Shown here one piece after another: positions 9,776 to 19,437 of a stretch of DNA of 64,000 nucleotides; within the stretch, counting starts at the first letter, position 1; every line of letters begins with the position of its first letter. The stretch is from Ruegeria faecimaris. GTDB taxonomy: Bacteria > Pseudomonadota > Alphaproteobacteria > Rhodobacterales > Rhodobacteraceae. A program made the translations under genes and the position numbers. The notes beneath the pieces were generated by a model. That model was given only the letters and a program-made list of their open reading frames with translations. It did not search any database and was not told the DNA's origin. The DNA lies in the NCBI RefSeq assembly GCF_900182615.1, contig NZ_FXTE01000012.1:1-64000 (forward strand), read 5' to 3'.

Positions 9776-11775
9776 AGCCCTGCACCATCCCTGTCCATGA
9801 ACGACCCAGAAAATCGGATGGCCCTCTGAAAATGCAGATTGTAGTCTTGATCCTTCTCTTGCTGCTGGATCTGCCAGCGATGGCCCAGAGCCTTGACGGC
9901 TACTTGGGGTCGGATCGTTGCACCGGTTGCCATAAGGACAGTGCCGCAGGCTGGGCAGGATCGCATCACGCTCAGGCCTGGACAACGCCGTCGCAGGAGA
10001 CGGTCGCAGGTGACTTCGGCGGAACGGCCTTTCACCATGACGGTATGACTGCCCGGTTTCAGACAGGAGCGGAGGGCGAATACTACGTCGAGGTGATCGA
10101 AAAGGATGGATCGCAGGCGGAATACAAAGTGCATTCGGTTGCGGGGATCGAACCGCTGCAGCAATATCTTCTCGAGACCGAACCGGGGCAACTGCAGAGT
10201 TTTGACGTGGCCTGGGACACCGAAGAGGAGAAGTGGTTCCACCTTTATCCGGACCAGACCCTGCCTCCGTTGGATGGTCTGCATTGGACAGGTCCCTACA
10301 AGACCTGGAATGCGCGCTGTGCAGAGTGCCACGCCACCGGGTTCCTCAAAAACTACGACGCAAGCCGTTTAAGCTATGCATCAACCCAGGTAGAAATAGG
10401 CGTTGGCTGCGAGGCCTGCCACGGACCGGGAAAGGACCACGTTGATTGGGCTGATACATGGGAAACGACAAGGACACCGCCGCCCGCAAACCATGGATTT
10501 CCTGTGGATTTCGCCGATCCTCGGCAGGCAGTTGAACAATGTGCGACGTGCCATTCCAGACGCGAGGCCAACTTGGACGGCAACCCGGTGCCAGGCACGC
10601 GTTTTCATGATGCCTACACGCTCGCACTTTTGCGCCCAGGACTTTACCACGCGGACGGGCAGATCCAGGACGAGGTCTATGTCTACGGCTCCTTTCTGCA
10701 ATCTAAGATGCATGCTCGGGGCGTGACTTGCCTGAATTGCCACGGCGCGCACAATCTGGAGCTGAAGGCAGAAGGCAACGGCCTTTGCACCCAATGCCAC
10801 AGCGCGGCGGGCAATCCGGATTTCCCAACACTCACAGCAGCGGACTACGACAGCCCTGCACATCACTTCCACCCGGAAAACAGCGCCGGAGCGAAGTGCC
10901 AGTCCTGCCACATGCCAGAACGCGTCTACATGGGCAACGACTGGCGCGCCGATCACTCCTTCCGCATTCCCCGGCCGGATCTTTCGCCGGTGACGGGAGC
11001 ACCGGATGCCTGCACCGCCTGCCACGGCGGCCAGGACGCAGCCTGGGCAGCTGCACAGATTTCCGCTTGGTATCCGGACGACAGAAATCGTGGCCGACAT
11101 TACGGGGAGGTGCTGGCGCGGGGACGTGCCGATGCGGCAGCGGCGGCCAGCGACTTGACCGCGCTCGCGCAGGATACCAGCCAGCCGGGCATCGTGCGGG
11201 CCACTGCGCTCTGGCTTCTGGAGCAGTCCAACGACCCGCTGTTCGCCGCTAGGCTGACGGACCTGCTGCGGGACCCGGATCCGCTTGTCCGCGCTGCCGC
11301 GGCCTCTCTGCAGCGCCTTGCACCGCTTCAGGAAAGGGGCAAGCGCCTGGCCGCTGTCTTTGCCGACCCTGCTCGCAATGTGCGCATGGCCGCTGCCCGC
11401 GCGATGCTGGGTGATACGGAGAACCGCCTCCAGAACGGAACCGCCAGAGAGCTGCAAGCCGCCATGGCTGAATGGCAGGATGCCATGGCAAACCGGCTCG
11501 ATTTTCCTGAAACCCACCTCCAACTGGGCGGTGTGGCACTGACCATGCGCAACATGGGCATGGCCACATCCGCGTTCCGCGAGGTGGTGCGGCTGGATCC
11601 GCAACGGCTGGATGCATGGATGATACTGGCCAGGATCACAGCGGCAACCCAAGGACGCGTTGCTGCCGCCGCGGTTGTGGCAGAAGCTCTGTCAGCCAAT
11701 CCGGAACATCCCGCACTTCTGGCCGCACAGGCAGAGCTGGAAGGAAAACCTGCGCCGCAAGGAGATAGCGAGTGA
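9772..11775 (+). CDS. Octahaem c-type cytochrome with HEAT/TPR-like C terminus
   Basis: A periplasmic multihaem protein. Eight CxxCH motifs are visible: CTGCH, CAECH, CEACH, CATCH, CLNCH, CTQCH, CQSCH and CTACH. They are spread over roughly the first 420 residues in a cytochrome c554-like arrangement. After the last haem the chain becomes Ala/Leu-rich helical repeats (PEHPALLAAQAE and similar), resembling HEAT and then TPR repeats. The start is uncertain: the ATG at 9772 overlaps the HAD stop as ATGA, while the ATG at 9832 directly precedes the signal peptide (IVVLILLLLLDLPAMA). It must be exported and matured by the Ccm system. Partners are unknown; its coupling to a secreted phosphatase and sulfatase suggests a periplasmic redox step in using a sulfated or phosphorylated compound. 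Confidence 0.88.
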   Translation: MKPCTIPVHERPRKSDGPLKMQIVVLILLLLLDLPAMAQSLDGYLGSDRCTGCHKDSAAGWAGSHHAQAWTTPSQETVAGDFGGTAFHHDGMTARFQTGAEGEYYVEVIEKDGSQAEYKVHSVAGIEPLQQYLLETEPGQLQSFDVAWDTEEEKWFHLYPDQTLPPLDGLHWTGPYKTWNARCAECHATGFLKNYDASRLSYASTQVEIGVGCEACHGPGKDHVDWADTWETTRTPPPANHGFPVDFADPRQAVEQCATCHSRREANLDGNPVPGTRFHDAYTLALLRPGLYHADGQIQDEVYVYGSFLQSKMHARGVTCLNCHGAHNLELKAEGNGLCTQCHSAAGNPDFPTLTAADYDSPAHHFHPENSAGAKCQSCHMPERVYMGNDWRADHSFRIPRPDLSPVTGAPDACTACHGGQDAAWAAAQISAWYPDDRNRGRHYGEVLARGRADAAAAASDLTALAQDTSQPGIVRATALWLLEQSNDPLFAARLTDLLRDPDPLVRAAAASLQRLAPLQERGKRLAAVFADPARNVRMAAARAMLGDTENRLQNGTARELQAAMAEWQDAMANRLDFPETHLQLGGVALTMRNMGMATSAFREVVRLDPQRLDAWMILARITAATQGRVAAAAVVAEALSANPEHPALLAAQAELEGKPAPQGDSE

Positions 11776-11886
11776 CTGCTCTTGCCAGAATCCGGAACCT
11801 CAGAGCGGACCGCTGAGCTGCTCAGCTTCTGCTATCCCTGAAGCCACCCTGCACACAATGAAACGTTAGCTCAAAAGGCACTGCCT

Positions 11887-12166
11887 ATGAAAACGATCTT
11901 GACCGCAATCGTGCCGGCAGTTGCCGGCATCCGGGCCCGCGTCTGCTCAGAATACTGACTGGAACTACGAGGCAACGATCTACCTGTTCGCGCCCGAGAC
12001 CAAAACCGCAATCGATACACCCTCAGGGCAGATCAAGGGCGCACTCATGTTTGGCGACGCTCTTGAGAATCTGGACTTTGCCTTTATGGGAGCCTTTGCC
12101 GCCAGTAACGGGAAATGGAGCTTTCTCACCGACTATATGTACACGGACCTGTCCTTCGGCAACGAG
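11887..12166 (+). pseudogene. Outer-membrane beta-barrel protein, frameshifted and truncated
   Basis: The frame from 11921 encodes SAQNTDWNYEATIYLFAP, then GDALENLDFAFMGAF, then GKWSFLTDYMYTDLSFGNE. This is the opening of a small outer-membrane barrel protein family with alternating strand pattern. Two lesions are visible. The signal peptide begins in a different frame (ATG at 11887, MKTILTAIVPA), so about one base has been gained or lost near 11920. Homology also ends abruptly at about 12166, where unrelated minus-strand sequence (an AAA-ATPase remnant) begins. It lies 111 bases after the octahaem cytochrome, so the complete version was probably the fourth member of the sulfatase cluster. 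Confidence 0.65.
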
Positions 12167-12183
12167 ATTGTATCTTTGATACT

Positions 12184-12633
12184 AGAGATGCGCCGCAACG
12201 CGTGCCAGCCCTCATTGGTGTCGGCAGACATCCACGGCATTTCTTCATGTAAAGAAGATACTGTCTCGTCCACCCAGTGCTCGTCTCTCGGCTCCACCAA
12301 GCGAACCTCATTCATTAGTGGGCGCAGTCGTTAGATTTCTTTCTCCGAAAGATGCTCAAGACCTGAGGCTTCAGCCCTGTGTTTTGGGATGCGCTGAACT
12401 AGATTTTTGATGCGCCGCTTGTCATCTCAAGTTAGCGCGACACCATCCGATAGTTCGCGAGCAACTTTATCGAAATCATCTCCGCCGAGATCGACCGAAT
12501 GTTCATCGTCTCCGATGAATTCTCTGGCCAGCCGCGTTTTGCGCTATTTCTTCAAATATTCAGTGAACCGATGCGTAAGAGCATCTTTTTTAAAATTGGG
12601 ATCAGTGGCGAGTAGGAGTTTGATGGTCTTCAT
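12184..12633 (-). pseudogene. AAA-family ATPase remnant with several in-frame stops
   Basis: One minus-strand frame reads from the ATG at 12633 (MKTIKLLLATDPNFKKDA) through three in-frame stops. Its downstream part contains RIPKHRAEASGLEHLSEKEI, then a stop, then RLRPLMNEVRLVEP, then HEEMPW, then WHALRR. This matches the N-terminal region of an AAA ATPase common in Rhodobacteraceae (RIPRHRAEASG, then LHAEMPWM, then WxxLRR). Homology ends just before the expected Walker A motif, where the sequence joins the truncated barrel-protein gene. It is a decayed remnant without function as a protein. Confidence 0.65.
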
Positions 12634-12992
12634 AGCAGTTCCCTCATCTATCCAGTGAGAAAAACCGACCGACAACGTGCGAAGAAGAGTAGAATTGAGA
12701 AGCAGCCAACGGTCGGCACTAACAGGGGCAGATCAGAGAAATCGTATGAGAAAGATATGCTGTGATGTCGTCATAGAATGAAACAGCCCTATTGCCGGAC
12801 GCACGTCAATACCTTCGTACTATTGATACTGGCTGAGAAAGCATCTGTTAAGAAAATAAAACGCTTTCCCACTCCTATGATAACAAGGGGATTTTGATAC
12901 TAGGCCGACAAAGACCTTGTCTTTGGGCGAAAAAATCGCTGATTTGGGTCTCAATTGCTTGGTGTACCAACAACAGAATCCACTACTTCAGC
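12634..12992. other. Gap between the remnant zone and nrdJ, nothing recognised
   Basis: About 360 bases of AT-richer sequence downstream of nrdJ (which is on the minus strand). No reading frame, RNA or clear terminator was recognised. Confidence 0.4.
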
Positions 12993-15275
12993 TCACCCGC
13001 ATTTAGAGTGACCGCAGCTACGGCAGGTCATGCATCCTTCGATCATCACCATGTCGAACTGACCGCAGGACGGGCAGGCTTTGCCGCGGGGGCCGTCGAG
13101 GTTGACCACTTGCGCCTGAGGGTCGGATTTCAGCCCCATCCCTTCGCCCTCAAGGAAGCCTATATTGATCAGGTGCTGCTCGATCACTCCGCCAATCGCG
13201 GCCAGGATCGAGGGGATGTATTTGCCTTTCACCCAGGCCCCACCACGCGGGTCGAACACCGCCTTGAGTTCCTCGACCACAAAGGACACATCGCCGCCCC
13301 GACGGAACACGGCCGAGATCATGCGGGTCAGCGCAAGCGTCCATGCATAATGCTCCATGTTCTTGGAGTTGATGAATACCTCGAACGGACGACGGCGGCC
13401 GCCAATGACAATGTCATTTATGGTCAGGTAAATCGCATGCTCGCTGTCGGGCCATTTCAACTTATATGTTGACCCCTCTAGCGATTGTGGGCGGTCCAGC
13501 GGTTCGGACATATAGATGACATCACCGCCATCAACCTCGTGCGGCGCATCCGCACTTTCTCCAGGAGCTTTGTCGGCACTCTCTGATACGGTCAGAACCG
13601 ACCCCGTCACATCGTTGGGGCGATAGGTCGTGCACCCTTTGCAGCCCTGATCCCAGGCCTGCATGTAGACATCTTTGAAAGCGTCAAAGCTGATATCCTC
13701 GGGGCAGTTGATCGTCTTGGAAATCGAGCTGTCGATCCATTTCTGTGCCGCCGCCTGCATCTTGACATGATCAGACGGAGGCAGCGTCTGCGCGTTGACG
13801 AAATAGTCGGGCAGGTCCTTATCACCAAACTTGTCGCGCCACATCTGAACGGCGTAATCCACGACTTCTTCTTCGGTGCGTGAGCCATCTTTTTGCAGGA
13901 CCTTGCGCGTATACGCATAGGCAAAGACCGGTTCGATCCCCGAAGAGACGTTGCCCGCGTACAGGGAAATCGTCCCCGTCGGGGCAATCGACGTCAGCAG
14001 CGCGTTGCGGATGCCGTGTTCGCGGATCGCATCGCGTACGTCGTCATCCATCTGCAGCATTGTGCCGCTGGCCAGGTACTTCTCGGCTTCGAACAAGGGA
14101 AACGCCCCCTTTTCCTTTGCCAAATCGACCGACGCCAGATACGCGGCGCGGGCGATTGCGTGCAACCAGCGCTCGGTCTGACGCGCCGCCTCGTCAGAGC
14201 CATAGCGTAGACCCAGCATCAACAGTGCATCGGCCAGCCCGGTGACACCCAAACCAATGCGGCGTTTATCTTGCGCCTCGGCCTCTTGTTCGGCCAGCGG
14301 GAATTTCGAGGCGTCGACCACATTGTCCATCATGCGAACGGCGGTGGCGACCAGCTCTTGCAGCGCGGCCTCATCGAGATGTGCGGCATCCTCGAACGGT
14401 CCGGCCACCAGACGCGCCAGGTTGATCGAGCCCAACAGACAGGCGCCATACGGCGGCAGGGGCTGTTCACCGCAGGGGTTCGTCGCCGCGATGGTCTCGA
14501 CATAGCTGAGGTTGTTGGCCGCATTGATCCGATCGATGAAGATCACACCTGGCTCGGCATAGTCGTAAGTGGCCTGCATGATCTTGTTCCATAGATCGCG
14601 GGCCTGGATGGTGTGATAGACCTTGCCATCAAACACCAGTTCCCACGGGCCATCGGCCTTGACTGCCTCCATGAACGGATCTGTCACCAGAACCGACATG
14701 TTGAACATGCGCAGACGGGCCGGGTCGGATTTGGCGGTGATGAACTGTTCGATATCGGGATGATCGCAGCGCATGGTCGCCATCATCGCCCCGCGGCGCG
14801 ACCCCGCAGACATGATCGTGCGGCACATCGCGTCCCACACATCCATAAAGCTCAGCGGCCCCGAGGCGTCCGCCGCCACCCCGTGTACATCCGCCCCACG
14901 CGGACGAATGGTTGAGAAATCATAGCCGATCCCCCCACCCTGCTGCATGGTCAGGGCGGCCTCTTTCAACATATCGAAAATACCGCCCATGCTGTCTGGT
15001 ATGGTTCCCATGACAAAACAGTTGAACAGGGTCACCCGGCGTGCAGTGCCCGCACCGGCGGTGATGCGTCCGGCGGGCAGATATTTGAAATCCTCCAACG
15101 CCTCAAAGAACTTGTCTTCCCAATGAGCAGGGTCCTGTTCCACGCGGGCCAGATCGCGAGCGATACGGCGCCAGCTGTCTTCAACCGTTTGGTCGATGGG
15201 TGTTCCATCCGCCTGTTTAAAGCGGTATTTCATGTCCCAGATCTGCTCGGCGATGGGGGCGGCAAAGCGGCTCAT
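12993..15275 (-). CDS. nrdJ: Adenosylcobalamin-dependent (class II) ribonucleotide reductase
   Basis: A 760-residue protein that makes deoxyribonucleotides by radical chemistry with coenzyme B12, without oxygen. The ten-stranded barrel is recognisable from GGIGYDFSTIRPRGADVHG, from TNPCGEQPLPPYGACLLGSINLA with a redox/active-site Cys and the catalytic N-x-C-x-E, and from TSIAPTGTISLYAGNVSSGIEPVF. The C terminus carries paired CxxC motifs (CPSCG, CMTC, CRSCG) that shuttle electrons from thioredoxin. It is the usual essential reductase of roseobacters. The ATG at 15275 is followed by MSRFAAPIAEQIWDMKY, as expected. The upstream gap is shared with the divergent DUF1489 gene and holds an 8-bp inverted repeat; no cobalamin riboswitch is apparent. 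Confidence 0.97.
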   Translation of the reverse strand: MSRFAAPIAEQIWDMKYRFKQADGTPIDQTVEDSWRRIARDLARVEQDPAHWEDKFFEALEDFKYLPAGRITAGAGTARRVTLFNCFVMGTIPDSMGGIFDMLKEAALTMQQGGGIGYDFSTIRPRGADVHGVAADASGPLSFMDVWDAMCRTIMSAGSRRGAMMATMRCDHPDIEQFITAKSDPARLRMFNMSVLVTDPFMEAVKADGPWELVFDGKVYHTIQARDLWNKIMQATYDYAEPGVIFIDRINAANNLSYVETIAATNPCGEQPLPPYGACLLGSINLARLVAGPFEDAAHLDEAALQELVATAVRMMDNVVDASKFPLAEQEAEAQDKRRIGLGVTGLADALLMLGLRYGSDEAARQTERWLHAIARAAYLASVDLAKEKGAFPLFEAEKYLASGTMLQMDDDVRDAIREHGIRNALLTSIAPTGTISLYAGNVSSGIEPVFAYAYTRKVLQKDGSRTEEEVVDYAVQMWRDKFGDKDLPDYFVNAQTLPPSDHVKMQAAAQKWIDSSISKTINCPEDISFDAFKDVYMQAWDQGCKGCTTYRPNDVTGSVLTVSESADKAPGESADAPHEVDGGDVIYMSEPLDRPQSLEGSTYKLKWPDSEHAIYLTINDIVIGGRRRPFEVFINSKNMEHYAWTLALTRMISAVFRRGGDVSFVVEELKAVFDPRGGAWVKGKYIPSILAAIGGVIEQHLINIGFLEGEGMGLKSDPQAQVVNLDGPRGKACPSCGQFDMVMIEGCMTCRSCGHSKCG

Positions 15276-15356
15276 TGGTGATTCCCTGTCTTGAAAGAGG
15301 TATCCAGATTAGCCCAATTCGCACCTTCACCACAACACCTTGATGAAGCGGTGCAG

Positions 15357-15381
15357 AAGGCTACAATATAAAGGTAGCCTT
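15357..15381. promoter_or_regulatory. Inverted repeat between divergent nrdJ and DUF1489 gene
   Basis: AAGGCTAC and GTAGCCTT form a perfect 8-bp inverted repeat around AATATAAAG. It lies 22 bases before the DUF1489 start and about 80 bases upstream of nrdJ. The AT-rich core loosely recalls an NrdR box (ACAATATA), but only one copy is seen and the second half does not fit, so regulation by NrdR is a guess. Confidence 0.4.
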
Positions 15382-15403
15382 GGGACGACTCTGTGGGAAA
15401 GCT

Positions 15404-15835
15404 GTGGATAAGTACGTAAACCTCATAAAACTGTCCGTCGGATCAGAAAGCGTCGACACGCTGATCGCATGGCAGGAGAGTCGCATGCCTCTGTACGAGG
15501 ACGGATTGCCGCGCCACGTGACACGCATGTGGCCCAAACGCGAGGCAGAGATTCTGAATGGCGGATCAATCTATTGGGTGATCAAAGGCGTTGTGCAATG
15601 CCGTCAGCGCATCCTACGTATGGACGAAGTGATCGGGGATGACGGCATTCGCCGCTGCGCCATGATTCTGGATCCTGAGGTTCATCGCACCCAGAACGCC
15701 CTGAAGCGCCCCTTTCAGGGGTGGCGTTATCTCAAGCCCGACGACACCCCCGCCGATCTGCCAAAAACCCGCGCGCAGGACGATGCCCTGCCCGATGATC
15801 TAAACCGCGCGCTGGCGGATATCGGCGTGCTGTAG
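15404..15835 (+). CDS. DUF1489 family protein
   Basis: A 143-residue conserved alphaproteobacterial protein of unknown function. It begins MDKYVNLIKLSVGSES and contains RMWPKREAEILNGGSIYWVIKG, which is characteristic of the family. The GTG at 15404 is preferred over an upstream TTG because family members begin right at KYVNLIKL. No membrane segment or signal peptide is seen, so it is cytoplasmic. It converges on hisG, whose stop codon begins at the next base, and is divergent from nrdJ. The role is unknown; the C-terminal third has little predicted structure. Confidence 0.88.
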   Translation: MDKYVNLIKLSVGSESVDTLIAWQESRMPLYEDGLPRHVTRMWPKREAEILNGGSIYWVIKGVVQCRQRILRMDEVIGDDGIRRCAMILDPEVHRTQNALKRPFQGWRYLKPDDTPADLPKTRAQDDALPDDLNRALADIGVL

Positions 15836-16525
15836 TCAGGCCAGACGGTCGAGCACCTCAGTCAGAACATCCTTGTCTTCGTCCGTATACTTGGCCACCC
15901 GGCTGCGCCATAGGGTTGCTTGCGATTGCAGGATCAGCCCGTCTGTCAGGATTTTCAGGTGGTTGGCGCGCAGGGTTTCCCCCGTTGACGTGATATCGGC
16001 AATCGCTTCGGCGGTTTCATTCATTACCGTGCCTTCGGTCGCCCCCTGGCTGTCGACCAGCGTATAATCGGCCACGCCCGCATCTGTCAGAAATTCACGC
16101 ACCAACCGGTGGTATTTGGTGGCAATCCGCAGGCGGTGGCCGTGGGTCTTGCGAAAAGCCGCTGCCGCCGCGTCAAGGTCATCAAGCGTGTCCACGTCGA
16201 CCCAGCAGGCTGGCGTAGCGATGATCAGATCGGCCTTACCAAACCCAAGCGGAGATACTTCTTCGACCTGCTGTTCCCAGCGTGGCAGTTTTTCATGCAC
16301 CAGATCAATTCCAGTGACGCCAAGATGAATGCGACCAGCAGCCAATTCACGCGGAATTTCCCCCGCCGATAACAGGATCAGCGAGACACCCTCGATCCCT
16401 TCCACCTTACCGGCATATTCGCGGTCCGACCCACTGCGAGACAGGCTGATGCCGCGCTTTTCGAACCACGAAAAGGTCTTTTCCATCAACCGGCCCTTTG
16501 AAGGCACGCCCAGTTTCAGGCTCAT
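15836..16525 (-). CDS. hisG: ATP phosphoribosyltransferase, short catalytic subunit
   Basis: HisG, 229 residues, catalyses the first step of histidine synthesis: ATP plus PRPP gives phosphoribosyl-ATP. It is the short form without the C-terminal regulatory ACT-like domain, so it needs HisZ, which is encoded immediately upstream. LGVPSKGRLMEKTFSWFEKRG opens the protein, and the PRPP loop DSQGATEGTVMNETAEAIADIT is intact. Its ATG overlaps the hisZ stop by four bases (ATGA), consistent with one-to-one synthesis of the two subunits. The stop abuts the convergent DUF1489 gene with no intergenic base. Confidence 0.96.
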   Translation of the reverse strand: MSLKLGVPSKGRLMEKTFSWFEKRGISLSRSGSDREYAGKVEGIEGVSLILLSAGEIPRELAAGRIHLGVTGIDLVHEKLPRWEQQVEEVSPLGFGKADLIIATPACWVDVDTLDDLDAAAAAFRKTHGHRLRIATKYHRLVREFLTDAGVADYTLVDSQGATEGTVMNETAEAIADITSTGETLRANHLKILTDGLILQSQATLWRSRVAKYTDEDKDVLTEVLDRLA

Positions 16526-17610
16526 TGGGCGTCCTCCTCTATCTCCAGCATCAGGTCCGGGCGCAGCACGCCGCCAACTGCGGGGATTTCTGCCCCTTTG
16601 CCCAAGTGGCGGGTCAGTGCATCATAGCGCCCCCCAGTGGCAATAGGCGGCAAATCCGGCCGGCCCTCGGCGTAGAAACCAAAGACAAACCCATCATAAT
16701 ACTCCATCGAGGTCCGGCCATAAGACGCTTCGAAATCCAACCTGTCCACATCCACGCCGCGCGCTTGCAAGGCCGCGATCCGCGCCTCAAGCCGGTCCAG
16801 TGCCGGGGTGATCTGCGGCAAGTCCACCGCCACGTCGCGCAGCTGTTCAAGCGCAAAGGGCATGGTTTCGCGGACGTTCAGCAGGGTTTCCAACCCGGCC
16901 AGTTCGTTGTCGGAAATCGGTGGGGTATCACGATCCTCACGCAGGGCTTCGATCCGCGCCTGAATTTCAGAGGCGCGGCGCTTGCCGATCATAGGCGCGT
17001 CGGTTGCCAAAGGGTCAGCAGCCTCGAGTAAGGTCTTGCGTCCTTCAGGCCCCGGCTTGCGCCCAGCGAAACGGTCCAGCAAGACGCGAAAACGGCGGGG
17101 CCGCCACAGATGGCGCATCAGCGCCGCCTTGCGCCGGTCGGAAGTCCTCAGTCCCTGGACAGCAGCGGTCAGAATACCGATATCGCCGGTTGCCGCCCGC
17201 AGGGGCAACCCACGCAGTTGCAACGCGAACAGCGAAAACACTTCGGCATCGGCACTGGCCGGATCGGTGCGATCAAACACCTCATACCCGACCTGGATAT
17301 ATTCATTCGCGCGATCCGGATCGTGTTCCTGCCGCCGAAACACCTCACCCGAATAGGTATAGCGCGCCGGTTCGGCACCGTCGGACATGTGCATCTGCAC
17401 CACCGGCAGCGTGAAATCCGGGCGCAGCATTTGTTCACCATGCAGCGCATCCGAGGTCACGTAAGCACGGGCGCGAATGTCTTCCCCATAGAGGTCCAGC
17501 AACGTTTCAGCCGGTTGCAACAGAGGCGGATCAACAACCCGGGCACCTGCGGTCTCGAAACGCACCCGCATCATCGCGGCGCGCGTCTGTATCTGAGTAC
17601 GGTTGGCCAT
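16522..17610 (-). CDS. hisZ: ATP phosphoribosyltransferase regulatory subunit
   Basis: HisZ, 362 residues, is a paralogue of the histidyl-tRNA synthetase catalytic core that has lost aminoacylation. It binds histidine and assembles with short HisG in a hetero-octamer. Class II core features remain (LRPDFTLPVVQMH, then FRRQEHDPDRANEYIQVGYEVF, then ATGGRYDALTRHLGKGAEIPAVGG), but no anticodon domain follows. It lies 3 bases downstream of hisS, from which it presumably arose, and overlaps hisG. The hisS-hisZ-hisG order is common in Rhodobacterales. Confidence 0.95.
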   Translation of the reverse strand: MANRTQIQTRAAMMRVRFETAGARVVDPPLLQPAETLLDLYGEDIRARAYVTSDALHGEQMLRPDFTLPVVQMHMSDGAEPARYTYSGEVFRRQEHDPDRANEYIQVGYEVFDRTDPASADAEVFSLFALQLRGLPLRAATGDIGILTAAVQGLRTSDRRKAALMRHLWRPRRFRVLLDRFAGRKPGPEGRKTLLEAADPLATDAPMIGKRRASEIQARIEALREDRDTPPISDNELAGLETLLNVRETMPFALEQLRDVAVDLPQITPALDRLEARIAALQARGVDVDRLDFEASYGRTSMEYYDGFVFGFYAEGRPDLPPIATGGRYDALTRHLGKGAEIPAVGGVLRPDLMLEIEEDAQ

Positions 17611-17613
17611 GGC

Positions 17614-19110
17614 TCAGTCCTGATTGTCCAGAATTTCGCGCACCTTGGCGACCAGATCACCGCGCGGAACCTCAAACTGACTTGGGCGTTCTTTCCATTC
17701 CTCAAGCGTGGCGCTTTCTGCAATCTTGGCGCCAAGGATCAGGTCCTTGATCTGCACGATCCCGTTCGCCTTTTCATCACCACCTTCGATGACCGCAATG
17801 GGTGAGTTCCGCTTGTCCGCATATTTCAGCTGATTGCCAAAGTTCTTGGGGTTCCCCAGATAGACCTCGGCCCGGATACCTGCATTGCGCAGCTCGGCCA
17901 CCATGGCCTGATAATCCGCCATGCGGTCGCGATCCATGACGGTGACAACCACCGGCCCCTTGGCCTGTGCGCTGATCCGCCCCTTTTCGCGCAGGGCGGC
18001 CAAAAGACGGTCAACCCCGATCGAGACGCCGGTCGCGGGCACTTCCTGTCCAGTGAAACGCTTGACCAGATCGTCATAGCGCCCGCCGCCTGCGACAGAG
18101 CCGAACTGCCGCTTGCGGCCTTTCTCGTCAAAGATATCAAAGGTCAACTCGGCCTCATAGACTGGACCGGTGTAATAGCCCAACCCACGCACGACCGATG
18201 GGTCGATTGAAATTTGGTCGCCACCGTAACCTTGAGCTTTTAGGAGTTCTGAAATCGATTCCAACTCCGCGACACCTTCGCTGCCTTCAGGCGAACCACC
18301 CACTACGGCCCTCAGGTTTCGCAGTGTTTCTTCATCAGTATCTGCTTTTGCTAGTAGAAACTCAATTACCCGGTCAGCCTGAAGTGAGGTCAAATAGAGC
18401 CCTTCAATGAACGCGCCTGAAGCATCTTCTCTACCTTTTGTAAGAAGTTGCTTGACGCCTTCAACGCCAACTTTGTCAAACTTGTCTGCGGTTCGGAGAA
18501 TGCCTGCAACTAGTTCTTCCGAGGCATCACTTTCTGAACTGAACATATCCTTAACAAGCCCGTTCAGAACCTTCCGATTATTCACCCGCACCAGATAGTC
18601 ACCGCGCGGGATGCCCACGGTTTCCAGCGTATCCGACAACATGGCGCAAATCTCGGCATCCGCCGCCATTGATGCGGTACCCACCGTATCCGCATCACAT
18701 TGATAAAACTGGCGATACCGCCCCGGGCCTGGCTTTTCGTTGCGCCAGACCGGACCCATCGCATAGCGGCGATAAGGTGTCGGCAGATCGTTGCGGTGTT
18801 GCGCATAGACGCGGGCCAATGGCGCGGTCAGATCATAGCGCAGGGCCATCCAATCGCCCTTGTCGTTCTCATCAAATTCCTGCCAGGCAAAGACGCCTTC
18901 GTTCGGACGATCTACGTCAGGCAGGAACTTGCCCAGCGCTTCGACCGTTTCGACCGCGCTGCTCTCCAAAGCATCAAAGCCATAGCGATGATAGACACCC
19001 GCGATAGTCCGCAGCATCTCGGTGCGCTGCGTGACTTCCTCGCCAAAATAGTCGCGAAACCCTTTCGGCGTTACGGCCTTGGGGCGGGGCTGTTTCTTGG
19101 GCTTGGCCAT
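17614..19110 (-). CDS. hisS: Histidyl-tRNA synthetase
   Basis: A 498-residue class II synthetase that charges tRNA-His. It has motif 1 ([12 protein letters not shown]), motif 2 ([29 protein letters not shown] region), the histidine-binding [16 protein letters not shown], and motif 3 ([14 protein letters not shown]). The C-terminal anticodon domain runs from about residue 400. Residues about 177-294, the insertion between motifs 2 and 3, are encoded by visibly AT-richer DNA with different codon choice (18230-18580), while the protein stays in frame. That suggests local gene conversion from another lineage. It is first in the hisS-hisZ-hisG operon. Confidence 0.95.
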   Translation of the reverse strand: MAKPKKQPRPKAVTPKGFRDYFGEEVTQRTEMLRTIAGVYHRYGFDALESSAVETVEALGKFLPDVDRPNEGVFAWQEFDENDKGDWMALRYDLTAPLARVYAQHRNDLPTPYRRYAMGPVWRNEKPGPGRYRQFYQCDADTVGTASMAADAEICAMLSDTLETVGIPRGDYLVRVNNRKVLNGLVKDMFSSESDASEELVAGILRTADKFDKVGVEGVKQLLTKGREDASGAFIEGLYLTSLQADRVIEFLLAKADTDEETLRNLRAVVGGSPEGSEGVAELESISELLKAQGYGGDQISIDPSVVRGLGYYTGPVYEAELTFDIFDEKGRKRQFGSVAGGGRYDDLVKRFTGQEVPATGVSIGVDRLLAALREKGRISAQAKGPVVVTVMDRDRMADYQAMVAELRNAGIRAEVYLGNPKNFGNQLKYADKRNSPIAVIEGGDEKANGIVQIKDLILGAKIAESATLEEWKERPSQFEVPRGDLVAKVREILDNQD

Positions 19111-19238
19111 TTGGGGCGTCCTTGGGCGTTAAGTGTTCCGCGCGCGGTCTATCCCATGGCCCGTTTCGGGGCAAGGCGCGCTTTCGCTGGCCTTGCACGG
19201 CCGGGGCCGCTATGACCTGCGCGAGACAGGAGTTTCCA

Positions 19239-19433
19239 ATGCAACATCTGGAAGAGCAGATCGCCCATCTGACCCGCACGGTCGAAGATCTGAACACAAT
19301 CGTCACGCGCCAGCAGGATGAGATCGACAACTTGACCCGCCGGGTTGAGGTGCTGATGCGCCGCGAAGGTGAACGGGCACAAGAAGGATCAGGCGGCATC
19401 ATCCTCGGAGACGAACGCCCGCCGCATTATTGA
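19239..19433 (+). CDS. slyX: SlyX family protein
   Basis: A 64-residue coiled-coil protein: MQHLEEQIAHLTRTVEDLNT, then heptads with QQDEIDNLTRRVEVLM, and the conserved C-terminal tail DERPPHY. SlyX is widespread in proteobacteria with no firm function. I start at the ATG at 19239 because the coil begins there; the frame is open far upstream but lacks family similarity. It is convergent with the following small periplasmic gene. Confidence 0.85.
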   Translation: MQHLEEQIAHLTRTVEDLNTIVTRQQDEIDNLTRRVEVLMRREGERAQEGSGGIILGDERPPHY

Positions 19434-19437
19434 GCGA

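Noticed and set aside
10381..11652. Minus-strand open frame of 423 codons
   Set aside because: Antisense to the eight-haem cytochrome gene; the Cys/His codons of the CxxCH motifs create the odd residues seen there.
15276..15403. Cobalamin riboswitch upstream of nrdJ
   Set aside because: The gap is too short and no B12-box-like sequence is visible; only a simple inverted repeat is present.
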